This document shows positions 35,222 through 44,006 of a stretch of 64,000 nt of DNA, one piece after another. The stretch comes from Mucilaginibacter sp. GTDB lineage: Bacteria > Bacteroidota > Bacteroidia > Sphingobacteriales > Sphingobacteriaceae. Location: the NCBI RefSeq assembly GCF_028288185.1, contig NZ_JAQBOF010000029.1, positions 124,001 through 188,000 on the forward strand, read 5' to 3'. A program made the position numbers and the translations under genes. Within the stretch, counting starts at the first letter, position 1. Each line of letters starts with the position of its first letter. Under the pieces are notes generated by a model. It did no database searches. It was not told the DNA's origin and saw nothing but the letters and a program-made list of their open reading frames with translations.

Positions 35222-36358
35222 ATGAACATTGACATTACTAATAGCGAGGAGTTTAGGGAGATTGTGCGGCGGAGCCGTGCGCGGGAATTGCATGAGTTAA
35301 CGCGGCGGTTGTATAGTGGGGCAGTTGTTGTATATGGTGACGCGGGTATGGGGAAGACGACTTTGCTGGAGATGTTCCGCAAGGAGAATCCGGGCGCTTA
35401 TCGTAAGATCACATTATTGCGGGGTTATGAGATCGAGCTGGATAAGTCTTTGCTGGTTCCTTATATTTTGCCTGGCGGGATGAGGCCTACTGCGTTTCCG
35501 GAGTTGGTAATTATTGATGGTTTTGACGAGGTCCTCGCTCCTGCTTTGCGGGAACAAGTGGCGGATATTGTTCGTGAGGGTTGGACCAGGGGTTATAAGA
35601 TAATTTTGTCGGCCAGGAAGCACTTGAACGAGAAGGTGTTTGATCAGTATACGAGTTCGATTAGATTGCGGGGTATTAATGAAGAGGACATACGTGCTTT
35701 GTATGAGTTGTATGCCCGCCATTCCAACAAGCATCCGGATCTTGACATGACGGTCCGCGACCTGGTACTGGCAGATCATAGTAACCCCGGCGATATTCTG
35801 GCGCAATTTAGCTATTTGGTGGACGATGAAGACCAGTTCCTCTATCGCAATCCCGTCATTATTGAAGAATTAGAACGGCCGACTATTATATTAGACGAAG
35901 CGCCCAAGCTGATTACTGATCTCAGAGTCGTTAATACAAAGCTATTGGACAGGATCGGCCGCAGGCCTGAGGCTATCCGCGAGTTGTCACCCCGGCAATT
36001 CGAGGAATTGGTCGCAGAACTTTATCAAGAACTTGGCTATCAGGTGCAACTGACCCAACAAACGCGGGACGGCGGTAAGGATCTCATCATCATGCACCGG
36101 AGCGATATCGGCAATTTTATGATCTATGGCGAATGCAAACATCATGCGCCGGACCGTCCGATAGGCGTTGGTGTGGTCAGTGAGTTGTTCGGACGCATCA
36201 ATTTCGATCGGGCCACGGCTGGCATGGTCGTCACCAGTTCCTATTTCTCACCGGATGCCAAAGTTTTCCAATCCAAAATTGAACATCAAATGAGCCTCGT
36301 TGATTTTGTAAAACTGAGTTCCATGATCGAAACAGTACCACCGAAGATTATCAAGTAG
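35222..36358 (+). CDS. P-loop NTPase fused to Mrr-type restriction endonuclease
   Basis: The 378-residue protein joins an AAA/STAND-like ATPase, with Walker A GDAGMGKTT (39-47) and Walker B LVIIDGFDE (94-102), to a C-terminal Mrr_cat PD-(D/E)XK domain. That domain has SPRQFEELVAELYQELGY near 258, D in DGGKD near 286 and GECKHH near 302-306. The NTPase may sense and the nuclease cut DNA. A TAACTTTA box lies 7 bp before the ATG. Such NTPase-nuclease fusions are common standalone defence genes. Confidence 0.88.
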   Translation: MNIDITNSEEFREIVRRSRARELHELTRRLYSGAVVVYGDAGMGKTTLLEMFRKENPGAYRKITLLRGYEIELDKSLLVPYILPGGMRPTAFPELVIIDGFDEVLAPALREQVADIVREGWTRGYKIILSARKHLNEKVFDQYTSSIRLRGINEEDIRALYELYARHSNKHPDLDMTVRDLVLADHSNPGDILAQFSYLVDDEDQFLYRNPVIIEELERPTIILDEAPKLITDLRVVNTKLLDRIGRRPEAIRELSPRQFEELVAELYQELGYQVQLTQQTRDGGKDLIIMHRSDIGNFMIYGECKHHAPDRPIGVGVVSELFGRINFDRATAGMVVTSSYFSPDAKVFQSKIEHQMSLVDFVKLSSMIETVPPKIIK

Positions 36359-36362
36359 GTTT

Positions 36363-37142
36363 TTAATATACTTTTTTAATAATGGACATCGCTTGGTTGT
36401 GAGCTTCTTTGACTGTTCCAAATTCTTCATTGAAGAAATAAAATAGTGCAATTTGGTATTGTGGTAATTCGAGGAAAATATATTCGTCGATGGTGTGGAA
36501 GAAATGAAAGCCTTTATTGATGCTTTTGAAGACAACCAACGAATTAAGATGTTTATGTTTTTTGGCTACGGACAAGCGTTTAAGGGAACGCCTTATAGCA
36601 GATAAAACCTGGAAGGGGGTATAATCTTTGTTGGGTAATAACATATACAACGGAAAATCTACTAAGTAATCGATTTTTCCAACTTTTTTGGAAGCCCGGA
36701 ACCTACGCGTGATATTATATATCTGAAATTTATAGTCGATGAGTTCCAGCCAGCGTATGATTTCCTGTATTCCATCCCAATAGAAGGGTTCTTTTTTAAC
36801 GTCACGACCTGTAAATAATTGTTGTAGCAACCGCTCCTGATCATTTAACAAGTCTGAATTGCACTGTGAACAAGCGGGTATGGTCGCTTTGTTATAGGTT
36901 TGATGCAACCCGTTCAAAGTAACTGTAAAAAAGGCCTTCGTATCTTTAACAAACGCCCAACGTGGAATAATATGCTCCTTCGTGATCGATTGATCACGCC
37001 CGCAAAACATACAAATTAAATCTTTCGATGGCGTTATCGCTTTATCGTTTTCCCGCAAAACATAATTGCGGTCGATATAATCGATCACGGTTTTGATATT
37101 CTGCCGTACCGCCTTCCGGAAATTCTGGGGCTTTGTGCTCAT
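36363..37142 (-). CDS. HNH-type nuclease with zinc CxxC pairs
   Basis: The 259-residue protein has CMFCG (C44, C47), KEHIIPRWAF (residues 55-64) and a second CSQCN pair (C91, C94), a zinc-braced HNH fold with the catalytic EHIIP. The remainder is helical and unrecognised. DNA or RNA cleavage is likely. It lies 26 bp downstream of the third MBL gene and the two may form an operon. Confidence 0.82.
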   Translation of the reverse strand: MSTKPQNFRKAVRQNIKTVIDYIDRNYVLRENDKAITPSKDLICMFCGRDQSITKEHIIPRWAFVKDTKAFFTVTLNGLHQTYNKATIPACSQCNSDLLNDQERLLQQLFTGRDVKKEPFYWDGIQEIIRWLELIDYKFQIYNITRRFRASKKVGKIDYLVDFPLYMLLPNKDYTPFQVLSAIRRSLKRLSVAKKHKHLNSLVVFKSINKGFHFFHTIDEYIFLELPQYQIALFYFFNEEFGTVKEAHNQAMSIIKKVY

Positions 37143-37168
37143 AGACTAATGGTCATCAGCTGTTCATA

Positions 37169-38215
37169 TTAATAAGGAAAGATAAGATTGGTTTTGGTGT
37201 CAAGTGTGGTGCGGACTTTGGTGCCTTTGGCGGTGAGGCAGCCGGGTACTTCTTCGTCGAGGTAGCGGTCGCCGCCGGAGATGTCGGCGTATACGGGTTT
37301 CATGATGTCGAAGATTTCAGGGGAGCTGTTGTTATGGCTGCCGTGATGGGGTACTTTGAGCCAGTAGATGTTGCGGAGGCTGTCGGGATATTGGGAAACG
37401 GCCTGAAATGATTCCAGGCTGGCGTCGCCGGTAAACAGGTATTTTTTGCCGTCGGCGATGATTTGCAGGATGATACTGATCTGGTTGACTTCGGTCACAT
37501 GGTCCTTTTTTTGACTTTTTAGGTAACCACAGGGATCGGTGTCTTTTTCGAGCATTTTGGAAAGCTTTCCGATAAAAGGTTCCTGTTTGCTTTCATTTAG
37601 TACCAATAGTGTTTCTTGCGCGATGAGGTTCGGCACATCTTTCATCTTTTTAAGACAGGCCTGATAAAACGCAGGCGTCGGACCAAGTACGCTGACCTCC
37701 GGCCAGTTCGCTAAACTTTGTCCGGCGAAGGGCTCAACGGTCTTGATCTGGTATTTATCCAATGTCCCAACCAAATCTTTCATTTGGTTATAACTTTCCA
37801 GCACGAATTGCCGGGCTTCGTTAGGGTTCAGATCACCATGGAACCCCAGAAAATCCTGGATGTTTTCTTTCGGCGGATCGGCCAGGTGTTCCAGCAAAAG
37901 GCCTGCGGCTTGTTCAGCAGCCTTGATCAGGATACCAGGTTTGTGCAGCCAGACCTGGCCGATCGCGGCACCGTAATGCTCTACGACCGCTTTCATTCCG
38001 CCGATATGATCGGCATCATAATGCGAAACCATAACGAGATCAGGGGCATTTTTACCAGATGATTTTAATACCGGGTTCAGCGCGTCAATACATAGTTGCG
38101 CATCTCCCGGGTGGCCGGCATCAATGAGGATGATTAACTGTTGTTTGTTTTTTGTTAGCTGAACTATGATGGCGTCTCCGTCGCCTACATTGAGCATCGT
38201 GATTTTAATGTCCAT
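37169..38215 (-). CDS. ComEC-like MBL-fold hydrolase
   Basis: I start at ATG 38215 (MDIKITMLNVGDGDAIIVQL), the conserved N-terminus of ComEC-type MBL proteins, giving 348 residues; an upstream ATG adds 14. HxDxDH is H65, D67, D69, H70 (VSHYDADH), followed by LFTGDAS and PHHGSHNN. It is the third MBL protein of this type in the window. It is expected to be a cytosolic metal-dependent hydrolase. The downstream gene is an HNH nuclease. Confidence 0.85.
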   Translation of the reverse strand: MDIKITMLNVGDGDAIIVQLTKNKQQLIILIDAGHPGDAQLCIDALNPVLKSSGKNAPDLVMVSHYDADHIGGMKAVVEHYGAAIGQVWLHKPGILIKAAEQAAGLLLEHLADPPKENIQDFLGFHGDLNPNEARQFVLESYNQMKDLVGTLDKYQIKTVEPFAGQSLANWPEVSVLGPTPAFYQACLKKMKDVPNLIAQETLLVLNESKQEPFIGKLSKMLEKDTDPCGYLKSQKKDHVTEVNQISIILQIIADGKKYLFTGDASLESFQAVSQYPDSLRNIYWLKVPHHGSHNNSSPEIFDIMKPVYADISGGDRYLDEEVPGCLTAKGTKVRTTLDTKTNLIFPY

Positions 38216-38285
38216 GATAAAGGTTTGGTTAAAAATAATCATAATATTCAATAGCAATTAAATATATTTGATAAACCTTAACACG

Positions 38286-39710
38286 ATGAAATACAGACAC
38301 CTACTTATCTTAGCATTGCTCAGTGGCTTAGTGATCAGGGCACAGGCGCAAATCCGCACTAAAACCGATATAACCGAGATCAAACCGCAAGTCGACGGCA
38401 TCAAATCGCTGCGGACCGATCTCCCAAAACAAGTGATTACGGATTCGCTGTTTGATAAAAAACTTGATTCCGTATTGAATACGGTCAGCGGTGTGACCTA
38501 TGTCAATGGCAGGGCTACGCAGACCTCAGCCAGCGTAGATGACAAGGGATTAACCGTCAATTATAATATTATCGATAATAAGCATTTAACCTTTCAGTTC
38601 ACGGGTTCGGGCACCTCTACAAAAAGTGTCGTCGACCTGGTCTCCGGCGGTAAGTACAGTAAGACCCTGACCGGTGGACTCAATCTTTTCTGGTTCCCGT
38701 TTAATAACCACGCGTCTACAGATACCGCAGAAAAAAGTAAACTGAGTAAGGCGATTGATAAACTCGACAATTACTATACCGTTAAGAGAAAGCAGCACCT
38801 GGGCCAAAACGAGATCACGTCGCTTAAAACGATCTTTTTCATTTATGGAAAGTATTTTTATACGCAGGAAACGATTCCGGACAACCTGATCGCGGATTAC
38901 GACACGAAATATGCCACCTTTAACACACTGCTCAAAAAATATGCGTTCTATTTGCCCAAGGACTTTGAGACGCTGACATCCGCAAATCAGCGTCTCGCCG
39001 TTGATAGCTTGGTCTCCTATACCACTGATGTATTAAATCACTATTATTACCAGCAGGAACTTGACACGCTCAACAAGGTGCAATTAGCCGTCAAATGGAA
39101 CAATACGTTTGTGAACTGGTGGCTGATCAGCGCCAAGGTCAATCATGATGCCTACCCGCTCTATGATGCCGCAGCCGTCAGCGATAACTATGTCAACACA
39201 TTTGATGACTTCTATCCCAGTTTTGCGGTGTCTTATAATTTCGCTTTCCTGGGACTCAAAACTAATAAACTCTTTATGCCGACTCTGAAATTCCAGAATA
39301 ACCGTGACTTTAAAGCCGGTAACTTGCTGTTCCTGGACATTCCGCAAAATCAGCGCTTGGTAGGCACACAAACTGTCAGTGATTATAAACAAACTTCTTA
39401 TTACGGTACAAAAGCCGATAAAAAACCAGTCTGGAATTTTGAAATGCCCTTTACCTTGTTTTTTCCTAAAGCTAAAGTCCCTTTTGGCTTTGATCTTTCG
39501 GTTAATAGCGACCTTGACGACGCAGGCAACCTTGGCGGCCGTTTCGGGGTGTATGTCAGTATTCCAGGTGCTAAACAAAGCGTGATCATCGAGCCGTTGT
39601 TACGCATTGATCCCTGGAAGTCCGGTGACACCTCTTTCGGTAAAGACCAGTTATCCTTCGGTATCAACCTCACCGTAGCTTTACCAACTTACGTATCAGG
39701 GGTCAAATGA
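38286..39710 (+). CDS. Secreted beta-rich protein of unknown function
   Basis: From ATG 38286 the 474-residue protein has a signal peptide (HLLILALLSGLVIRAQA) and many amphipathic beta-strand-like stretches, ending FGINLTVALPTYVSG; an outer-membrane beta-barrel is possible. A TATATTTG -7 box lies at 38263-38270, 15 bp before the start. It is divergent from the third MBL gene with 70 bp between. The family is not recognised. Confidence 0.7.
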   Translation: MKYRHLLILALLSGLVIRAQAQIRTKTDITEIKPQVDGIKSLRTDLPKQVITDSLFDKKLDSVLNTVSGVTYVNGRATQTSASVDDKGLTVNYNIIDNKHLTFQFTGSGTSTKSVVDLVSGGKYSKTLTGGLNLFWFPFNNHASTDTAEKSKLSKAIDKLDNYYTVKRKQHLGQNEITSLKTIFFIYGKYFYTQETIPDNLIADYDTKYATFNTLLKKYAFYLPKDFETLTSANQRLAVDSLVSYTTDVLNHYYYQQELDTLNKVQLAVKWNNTFVNWWLISAKVNHDAYPLYDAAAVSDNYVNTFDDFYPSFAVSYNFAFLGLKTNKLFMPTLKFQNNRDFKAGNLLFLDIPQNQRLVGTQTVSDYKQTSYYGTKADKKPVWNFEMPFTLFFPKAKVPFGFDLSVNSDLDDAGNLGGRFGVYVSIPGAKQSVIIEPLLRIDPWKSGDTSFGKDQLSFGINLTVALPTYVSGVK

Positions 39711-39812
39711 GCGAAATGGATGACCTGCGCTAAAAGCTGCTGAAAACACAACGCGTTGAGGCCGAAAACAGCTTAACGAACATGAAAAAGAATTGATTAT
39801 AAAATTGGACAA
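39708..39812 (+). pseudogene. Decayed small coiled-coil gene
   Basis: Right after the preceding gene, an ATG frame reads MSEMDDLR, hits TAA, then continues KLLKTQRVEAENSL in the same frame. A frame change then gives LNEHEKELIIKLDKNAKVPP. The joined reading is a coherent charged helix, so one nonsense and one frameshift change have probably broken a small gene. The 3' part runs close to the GRDP-like gene on the other strand. Confidence 0.4.
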
Positions 39813-39817
39813 GAATG

Positions 39818-40312
39818 CTAAAGTTCCTCCGGCCCAGCCCAGCCAGACCATAATTTTGGAGGGCGCCCTATTAGGTGAGATTGCGCATAATATTTAAGTG
39901 ACTCCTGATCCATGCCTTTATACCATATTTGCGGAATATCACCAAAATTGGCTTTATAAGCTTCCCGGAAATTCTCTCCTGCTTCTACAGGTATGGGTGT
40001 TTTCGGTGTGTCAGGGGTATGTCCGATAAAAAAACCTACGGTTTCAAGACAAAATTTTCGGTATTGAGCTGTAAAAAGAATAAACTGGTGCCATACCTCA
40101 TCAACCTGCGGACTTATCATCGCAATAGGTTGAATATTAAGCGCGACGAGTATAATGAATTTTTTAAATTCAGTTTCCAATTCTGGAATTTCCACTGCGG
40201 TAATTTTCCCATCAAAGCATAATTTGTCGAATACGAATGAGATATCATACTGTTCGATTTTATTGAGGGCATCTGTTGAAAGGATTGTTTGAAAAGGTCT
40301 TGCGTTTTTCAT
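39818..40312 (-). CDS. GRDP-like (glycine-rich domain protein-like) protein
   Basis: The 164-residue protein carries the GRDP-like signature: ISPQVDEVWHQFILFTAQYRKFC...GFFIGHTPDTP, with Asp, two His and Cys conserved. This suggests metal binding. It is the last gene of a four-gene minus-strand cluster (13 bp gap to the nucleotidyltransferase). Function is unknown in bacteria. Confidence 0.75.
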   Translation of the reverse strand: MKNARPFQTILSTDALNKIEQYDISFVFDKLCFDGKITAVEIPELETEFKKFIILVALNIQPIAMISPQVDEVWHQFILFTAQYRKFCLETVGFFIGHTPDTPKTPIPVEAGENFREAYKANFGDIPQIWYKGMDQESLKYYAQSHLIGRPPKLWSGWAGPEEL

Positions 40313-40325
40313 TGCTTTGTAAACT

Positions 40326-41102
40326 TTATATTTGTCTTGGTTGTGCGTCTCTATACCATTTTTTTTCCAAGCCGAAATTATTCCTTATTTTCCAAATAGT
40401 AGATACGCTAGCGTCTGTCAATATTTTATCTAAGATAGTGAATTGGTTAAAAAGTTTAACCCGGGAATCATTTTCTATTTTCCCTTCGTTAAAATACTTC
40501 TGTAAGAGGGTTAAATTGATGGTACAAGTTTTCGCCATCCGGGCACCAGCCAAGCCATCGGAAAAGGCGCTATTTAGGTAAGATTGGCTCAGGCTTTTTT
40601 CGTACTGATCACCAATATCAAAATTCAACAACAAAGTACCGATATCAATAATATCCTTCTCAGTTAAATCAACAATTGCCCACTTGGATAGAAGTAATTG
40701 ACCTGGTGGAATAGTAAAAGGGTAAGTTGACGAAAAGTATGGTTTGGGTATTAAATGATTGAATTCTAATGAACCAAAGTAGACTTCAATGTCCAATTCT
40801 CGATTAAGACCGTCTACCTGTGCCCGATAATTATGAAATTCAATATTAGCTCCCCAATCGTTCAAGCCAACTCGCCGAAACCCTAGTTTCTTAAAAAAAT
40901 ATTCTGCCTTGATATTTTGATCACTTTTACCCAAAAAGTCTATGTCCTTGTATGGCTGGCGCTCAAGTCCTCCGCAAGTTGTTACCCCACATTGTTGGTA
41001 AACCGCCAGTCCGCCAATCATTTTAAGGTCTATTTGATGTTGGCCAGCCTTTTCCATAATCTTGATGGCAAGCTGTAACAATTTGTACCGATCATCCTTC
41101 AT
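40326..41102 (-). CDS. Nucleotidyltransferase-fold protein (AbiEii/MNT-like)
   Basis: The 258-residue protein has the NTase core: MIGGLAVYQQCG (28-39), YKDIDFLG with D53 and D55, and a third acidic position in LDIEVYFG. This type is close to the AbiEii/MNT group rather than CD-NTases. A transferase acting on nucleotides or RNA is expected. It lies 6 bp downstream of the APC permease gene, an unusual neighbour. Confidence 0.75.
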   Translation of the reverse strand: MKDDRYKLLQLAIKIMEKAGQHQIDLKMIGGLAVYQQCGVTTCGGLERQPYKDIDFLGKSDQNIKAEYFFKKLGFRRVGLNDWGANIEFHNYRAQVDGLNRELDIEVYFGSLEFNHLIPKPYFSSTYPFTIPPGQLLLSKWAIVDLTEKDIIDIGTLLLNFDIGDQYEKSLSQSYLNSAFSDGLAGARMAKTCTINLTLLQKYFNEGKIENDSRVKLFNQFTILDKILTDASVSTIWKIRNNFGLEKKWYRDAQPRQI

Positions 41103-41108
41103 CTATAA

Positions 41109-42734
41109 TTAGTCTTCAGGAATTTCTTTAAACAAATCATTAATATTAAAGTCAGTAAATTCGTCGTGTTTTTTCTTCAATTTATTTTTCCGCCACTGAT
41201 AAACACAAAGTCCAAACAAATAAACTACAGCGATCATAACCAGCGCCATATCAGAGTCACCCCCTGCCACGTCGGGATATTTAACAGCAGCATACACAAT
41301 ATATCCAAAACCAACAATTGAAATGAGGCCAGCTAATTGAAAGAAAGAAAAATCAATATCAAAAACTGTTCTTTTTGCCAATCTTGGAGCTCTTTTATAG
41401 ACTTCCGGCAGAACCTTTGGCAAACGAAACGCCGCATAACCAGTGAACAAATAAGCAACGGCCGCTAATGCAGCGGCACCCACTAATGAGACACCGGAAT
41501 AATGCAAGATAATGATAAACACCATACCAATGACGGTAACCATTAATGAGGCTGCCCAAGGCGCATTGGTTCCAGGTAAACGTTTTAAATACCAGCTCGG
41601 GAACATTTCATCACAGGCCCAGGCAATAAAATTTCGAGTACAAACTTGTAAAATGACATAGGGTACTAAAAGAAACCATATCAAATTGCCAACTTGCATG
41701 ATGATATTTAATATTGGATGCTCGCGTGCTAAAAGGCCAGTCAAAAAGTTCATCGGAGCATTATTAATCCCTACAGCGGTCTGCACCTCGCCGATGCCGA
41801 TGGCACCATAGAATTCAGGTCCTACAATTTCAGCGTAAAGCCCCATACAGCCTAAAAAAGCTAATAACCCGACTAATAAAGCGAACAATATCCCCCTGAT
41901 TTGAGCTTTCTCCGGTTTTTCAATTTCGCCGCCGGCATACACTGAATAGGTAAATCCTAGGAAACAGAGAAATCCCAAAGGCAGCCCCTTCAAGCTATCG
42001 GCAAAGACTGTGGTTTTTGGCGCGTTTGCTAATCGTGCTTTCGCCATATTCACTACTGTTTCATAAGCACTGTCATGACCGCCATTTTTTACAACAAAAT
42101 CATTAAAGGCGCTAACGAAATCACCATGCGTGTGCGTTGCAAGAAAGTAAGCCATGAGTATAGGGCTGCTTATGCCGACCAGAAACAATAGAATCACAAG
42201 TGGTCGGCTGAACCTCATGTTTAACAGTGAAATGAGGTAATAAAACAACGCAATACTCAAACTAATGAGTAGCCAGCTCAGGTCACTGGTATGTATAATA
42301 GAAGTTAGCCTGGCCGGAAGTGGTGAAGTAAATCCAATGGCCAATAGTGAAGGCCGGATGGCCATGGCAAAAATCCAACTGGTATTAGCGGCAAACCCAT
42401 AAAGTTGGCAAAAGGTAAAGCCCCAGTTAGTCAGAAAACCAATCCGATGGCTGATGCTTCTGGACACAAATACATAATCACCACCAGTGCTTGGCATGAT
42501 GGCTCCAAACCAACCGTACACCAATCCATTAAAAAAAGCCAGTATAGCACCTAGTCCTATAACAATTAAAATATTGGAATGAGGCACGAACATTCCGATA
42601 TAAGCTGGATTTGATGACAGTGCTAACCCCAGGGAAAAACCTAATATGTTAAAGATAAAAACGTCCAGCATGCTGAACTCACGCGTATAGCCTGATCTTT
42701 GACGATCAAACAACGAGTTACCTGAAGTATCCAT
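41109..42734 (-). CDS. APC-superfamily amino-acid permease
   Basis: The 541-residue integral membrane protein has about 12 hydrophobic spans and a typical APC start (FIFNILGFSLGLALSSNPAY, then STGGDYVFVSRSI). Transport of an amino acid or a related solute by exchange or proton symport is expected. It overlaps no gene but abuts the phosphoesterase stop (42735), so it is co-transcribed with phosphoesterase, NTase and GRDP genes. Confidence 0.85.
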   Translation of the reverse strand: MDTSGNSLFDRQRSGYTREFSMLDVFIFNILGFSLGLALSSNPAYIGMFVPHSNILIVIGLGAILAFFNGLVYGWFGAIMPSTGGDYVFVSRSISHRIGFLTNWGFTFCQLYGFAANTSWIFAMAIRPSLLAIGFTSPLPARLTSIIHTSDLSWLLISLSIALFYYLISLLNMRFSRPLVILLFLVGISSPILMAYFLATHTHGDFVSAFNDFVVKNGGHDSAYETVVNMAKARLANAPKTTVFADSLKGLPLGFLCFLGFTYSVYAGGEIEKPEKAQIRGILFALLVGLLAFLGCMGLYAEIVGPEFYGAIGIGEVQTAVGINNAPMNFLTGLLAREHPILNIIMQVGNLIWFLLVPYVILQVCTRNFIAWACDEMFPSWYLKRLPGTNAPWAASLMVTVIGMVFIIILHYSGVSLVGAAALAAVAYLFTGYAAFRLPKVLPEVYKRAPRLAKRTVFDIDFSFFQLAGLISIVGFGYIVYAAVKYPDVAGGDSDMALVMIAVVYLFGLCVYQWRKNKLKKKHDEFTDFNINDLFKEIPED

Positions 42735-43856
42735 TTATTTTTTGTTTAATATTTCCAATATCTGCTCCACTTTAGCCTCGACGCCTTCAATCTCTTTCCT
42801 ACTTAGTTTTTCTTCAAATAATTTCCCTACCCCTGGAATATTTGATAAAGCTTTCTTTATATCTTGTTTGTTAATCCCTTCTTTAGCTGGCGGGTCCCTT
42901 TCTTCCGTGAGCCGGTCCAACTCTATTCCGTTAGCATCCATTTGTAAAAATACGCCTTGCAGTTTACCGCTTTTGTAATCAGTACCGGGATTAAAACATA
43001 GTGTGTCCCCGATCATCTGTTTGGCGCGTACTTCATGAATATGTCCATGTAACCCAACCATGGGCTTCCAAACTTCAATAGCTGCTTTTACAGCCTTCGA
43101 GCCTGCATGCGTTTTACGTCCAGGAAGCGGCTTAAAGGTTTTAACGTCAATTTCATTCGCTTCATCAAGCGAAGTATTATAAGGTGGGCAATGAAAGTTA
43201 AAAATAAACTTATCACCAGGTTTTAATTGGCTTGTCATTTCATTGATCTTTTCTGCCATTGCCTCCTCAGTGATATCTCTGGGGCATTTCCAGGGTGTTA
43301 TCGAGGAATACCCCGTAGATAGTAATTTTAAATTCCCTGGCAAATCAAGTACTTTACCTTCAGGCCGAATAAACTTCGGACAGCCATCTAATAAAGCGTC
43401 TACAAAAAAGGGATCATCATTGCCAGCATTGATTATGAATTGACATTCTTCGATACCCGGTAACTTCTGATTAGCTAAGGCAATCCATTCTTCCAATCGC
43501 TTTTTTGCCAAAAGGTCAAATATTTCCCGCTGTTTATCTTCACTTAAAATTAGCGAGTTATATTCGTTTTGAGAACAGACATAAGGATAATAGCCGATAT
43601 CGCCAAGCTTAGTTTCCCAAGTACTCAAATCACTTTGCTTTATTTTTTCAGTAATACCCCCGACTTTTAGTGAAAAGCGTTTGTTGCTTGCTTCAACAAT
43701 CGGGATAATCTGCTTACCAGTTATATCAGCACCAACAATTATAACATTCGGTTTTGCCGAGGTGGCGGGCAAATTCAGGAGTTTTCTGAAGCAGGCATTC
43801 GAGCCGTGAATATCCGTAAAAAACCATATTCTCGCTTTTTCTTGGCTTAGGTCCAT
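42735..43856 (-). CDS. Calcineurin-type metallophosphoesterase
   Basis: ATG 43856 is preferred over an in-frame TTG two codons upstream; the product has 373 residues. Motifs are FTDIHG (first metal), GADITG, NAGNDD, NFHCPP and GLHGHIHE, a full set for a two-metal phosphodiesterase. The last ~60 residues (IPGVGKLFEEKLSRKEIEG) form a helical tail that may bind a partner. First gene of the cluster. Substrate unknown; nucleic acid or signalling nucleotide is possible. Confidence 0.85.
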   Translation of the reverse strand: MDLSQEKARIWFFTDIHGSNACFRKLLNLPATSAKPNVIIVGADITGKQIIPIVEASNKRFSLKVGGITEKIKQSDLSTWETKLGDIGYYPYVCSQNEYNSLILSEDKQREIFDLLAKKRLEEWIALANQKLPGIEECQFIINAGNDDPFFVDALLDGCPKFIRPEGKVLDLPGNLKLLSTGYSSITPWKCPRDITEEAMAEKINEMTSQLKPGDKFIFNFHCPPYNTSLDEANEIDVKTFKPLPGRKTHAGSKAVKAAIEVWKPMVGLHGHIHEVRAKQMIGDTLCFNPGTDYKSGKLQGVFLQMDANGIELDRLTEERDPPAKEGINKQDIKKALSNIPGVGKLFEEKLSRKEIEGVEAKVEQILEILNKK

Positions 43857-44006
43857 ATGCAAGTAATTGTGTTTATAAATATACTTATTTATTATATAAT
43901 ATTAAAAATATTATACCGTATCGTATTGACTACAAGCTTGCTTTGTCGGCCACCCAGCTAAAAATGGCAATGTCATTAGCCTCAGTATAGTATGGCACCA
44001 CGTTGA

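Noticed and set aside
40326..41102. Nucleotidyltransferase considered as the missing CD-NTase for a CBASS system
   Set aside because: It is 8 kb from the E2-E1-JAB operon, in another operon, and its motif spacing is of the AbiEii/MNT type.
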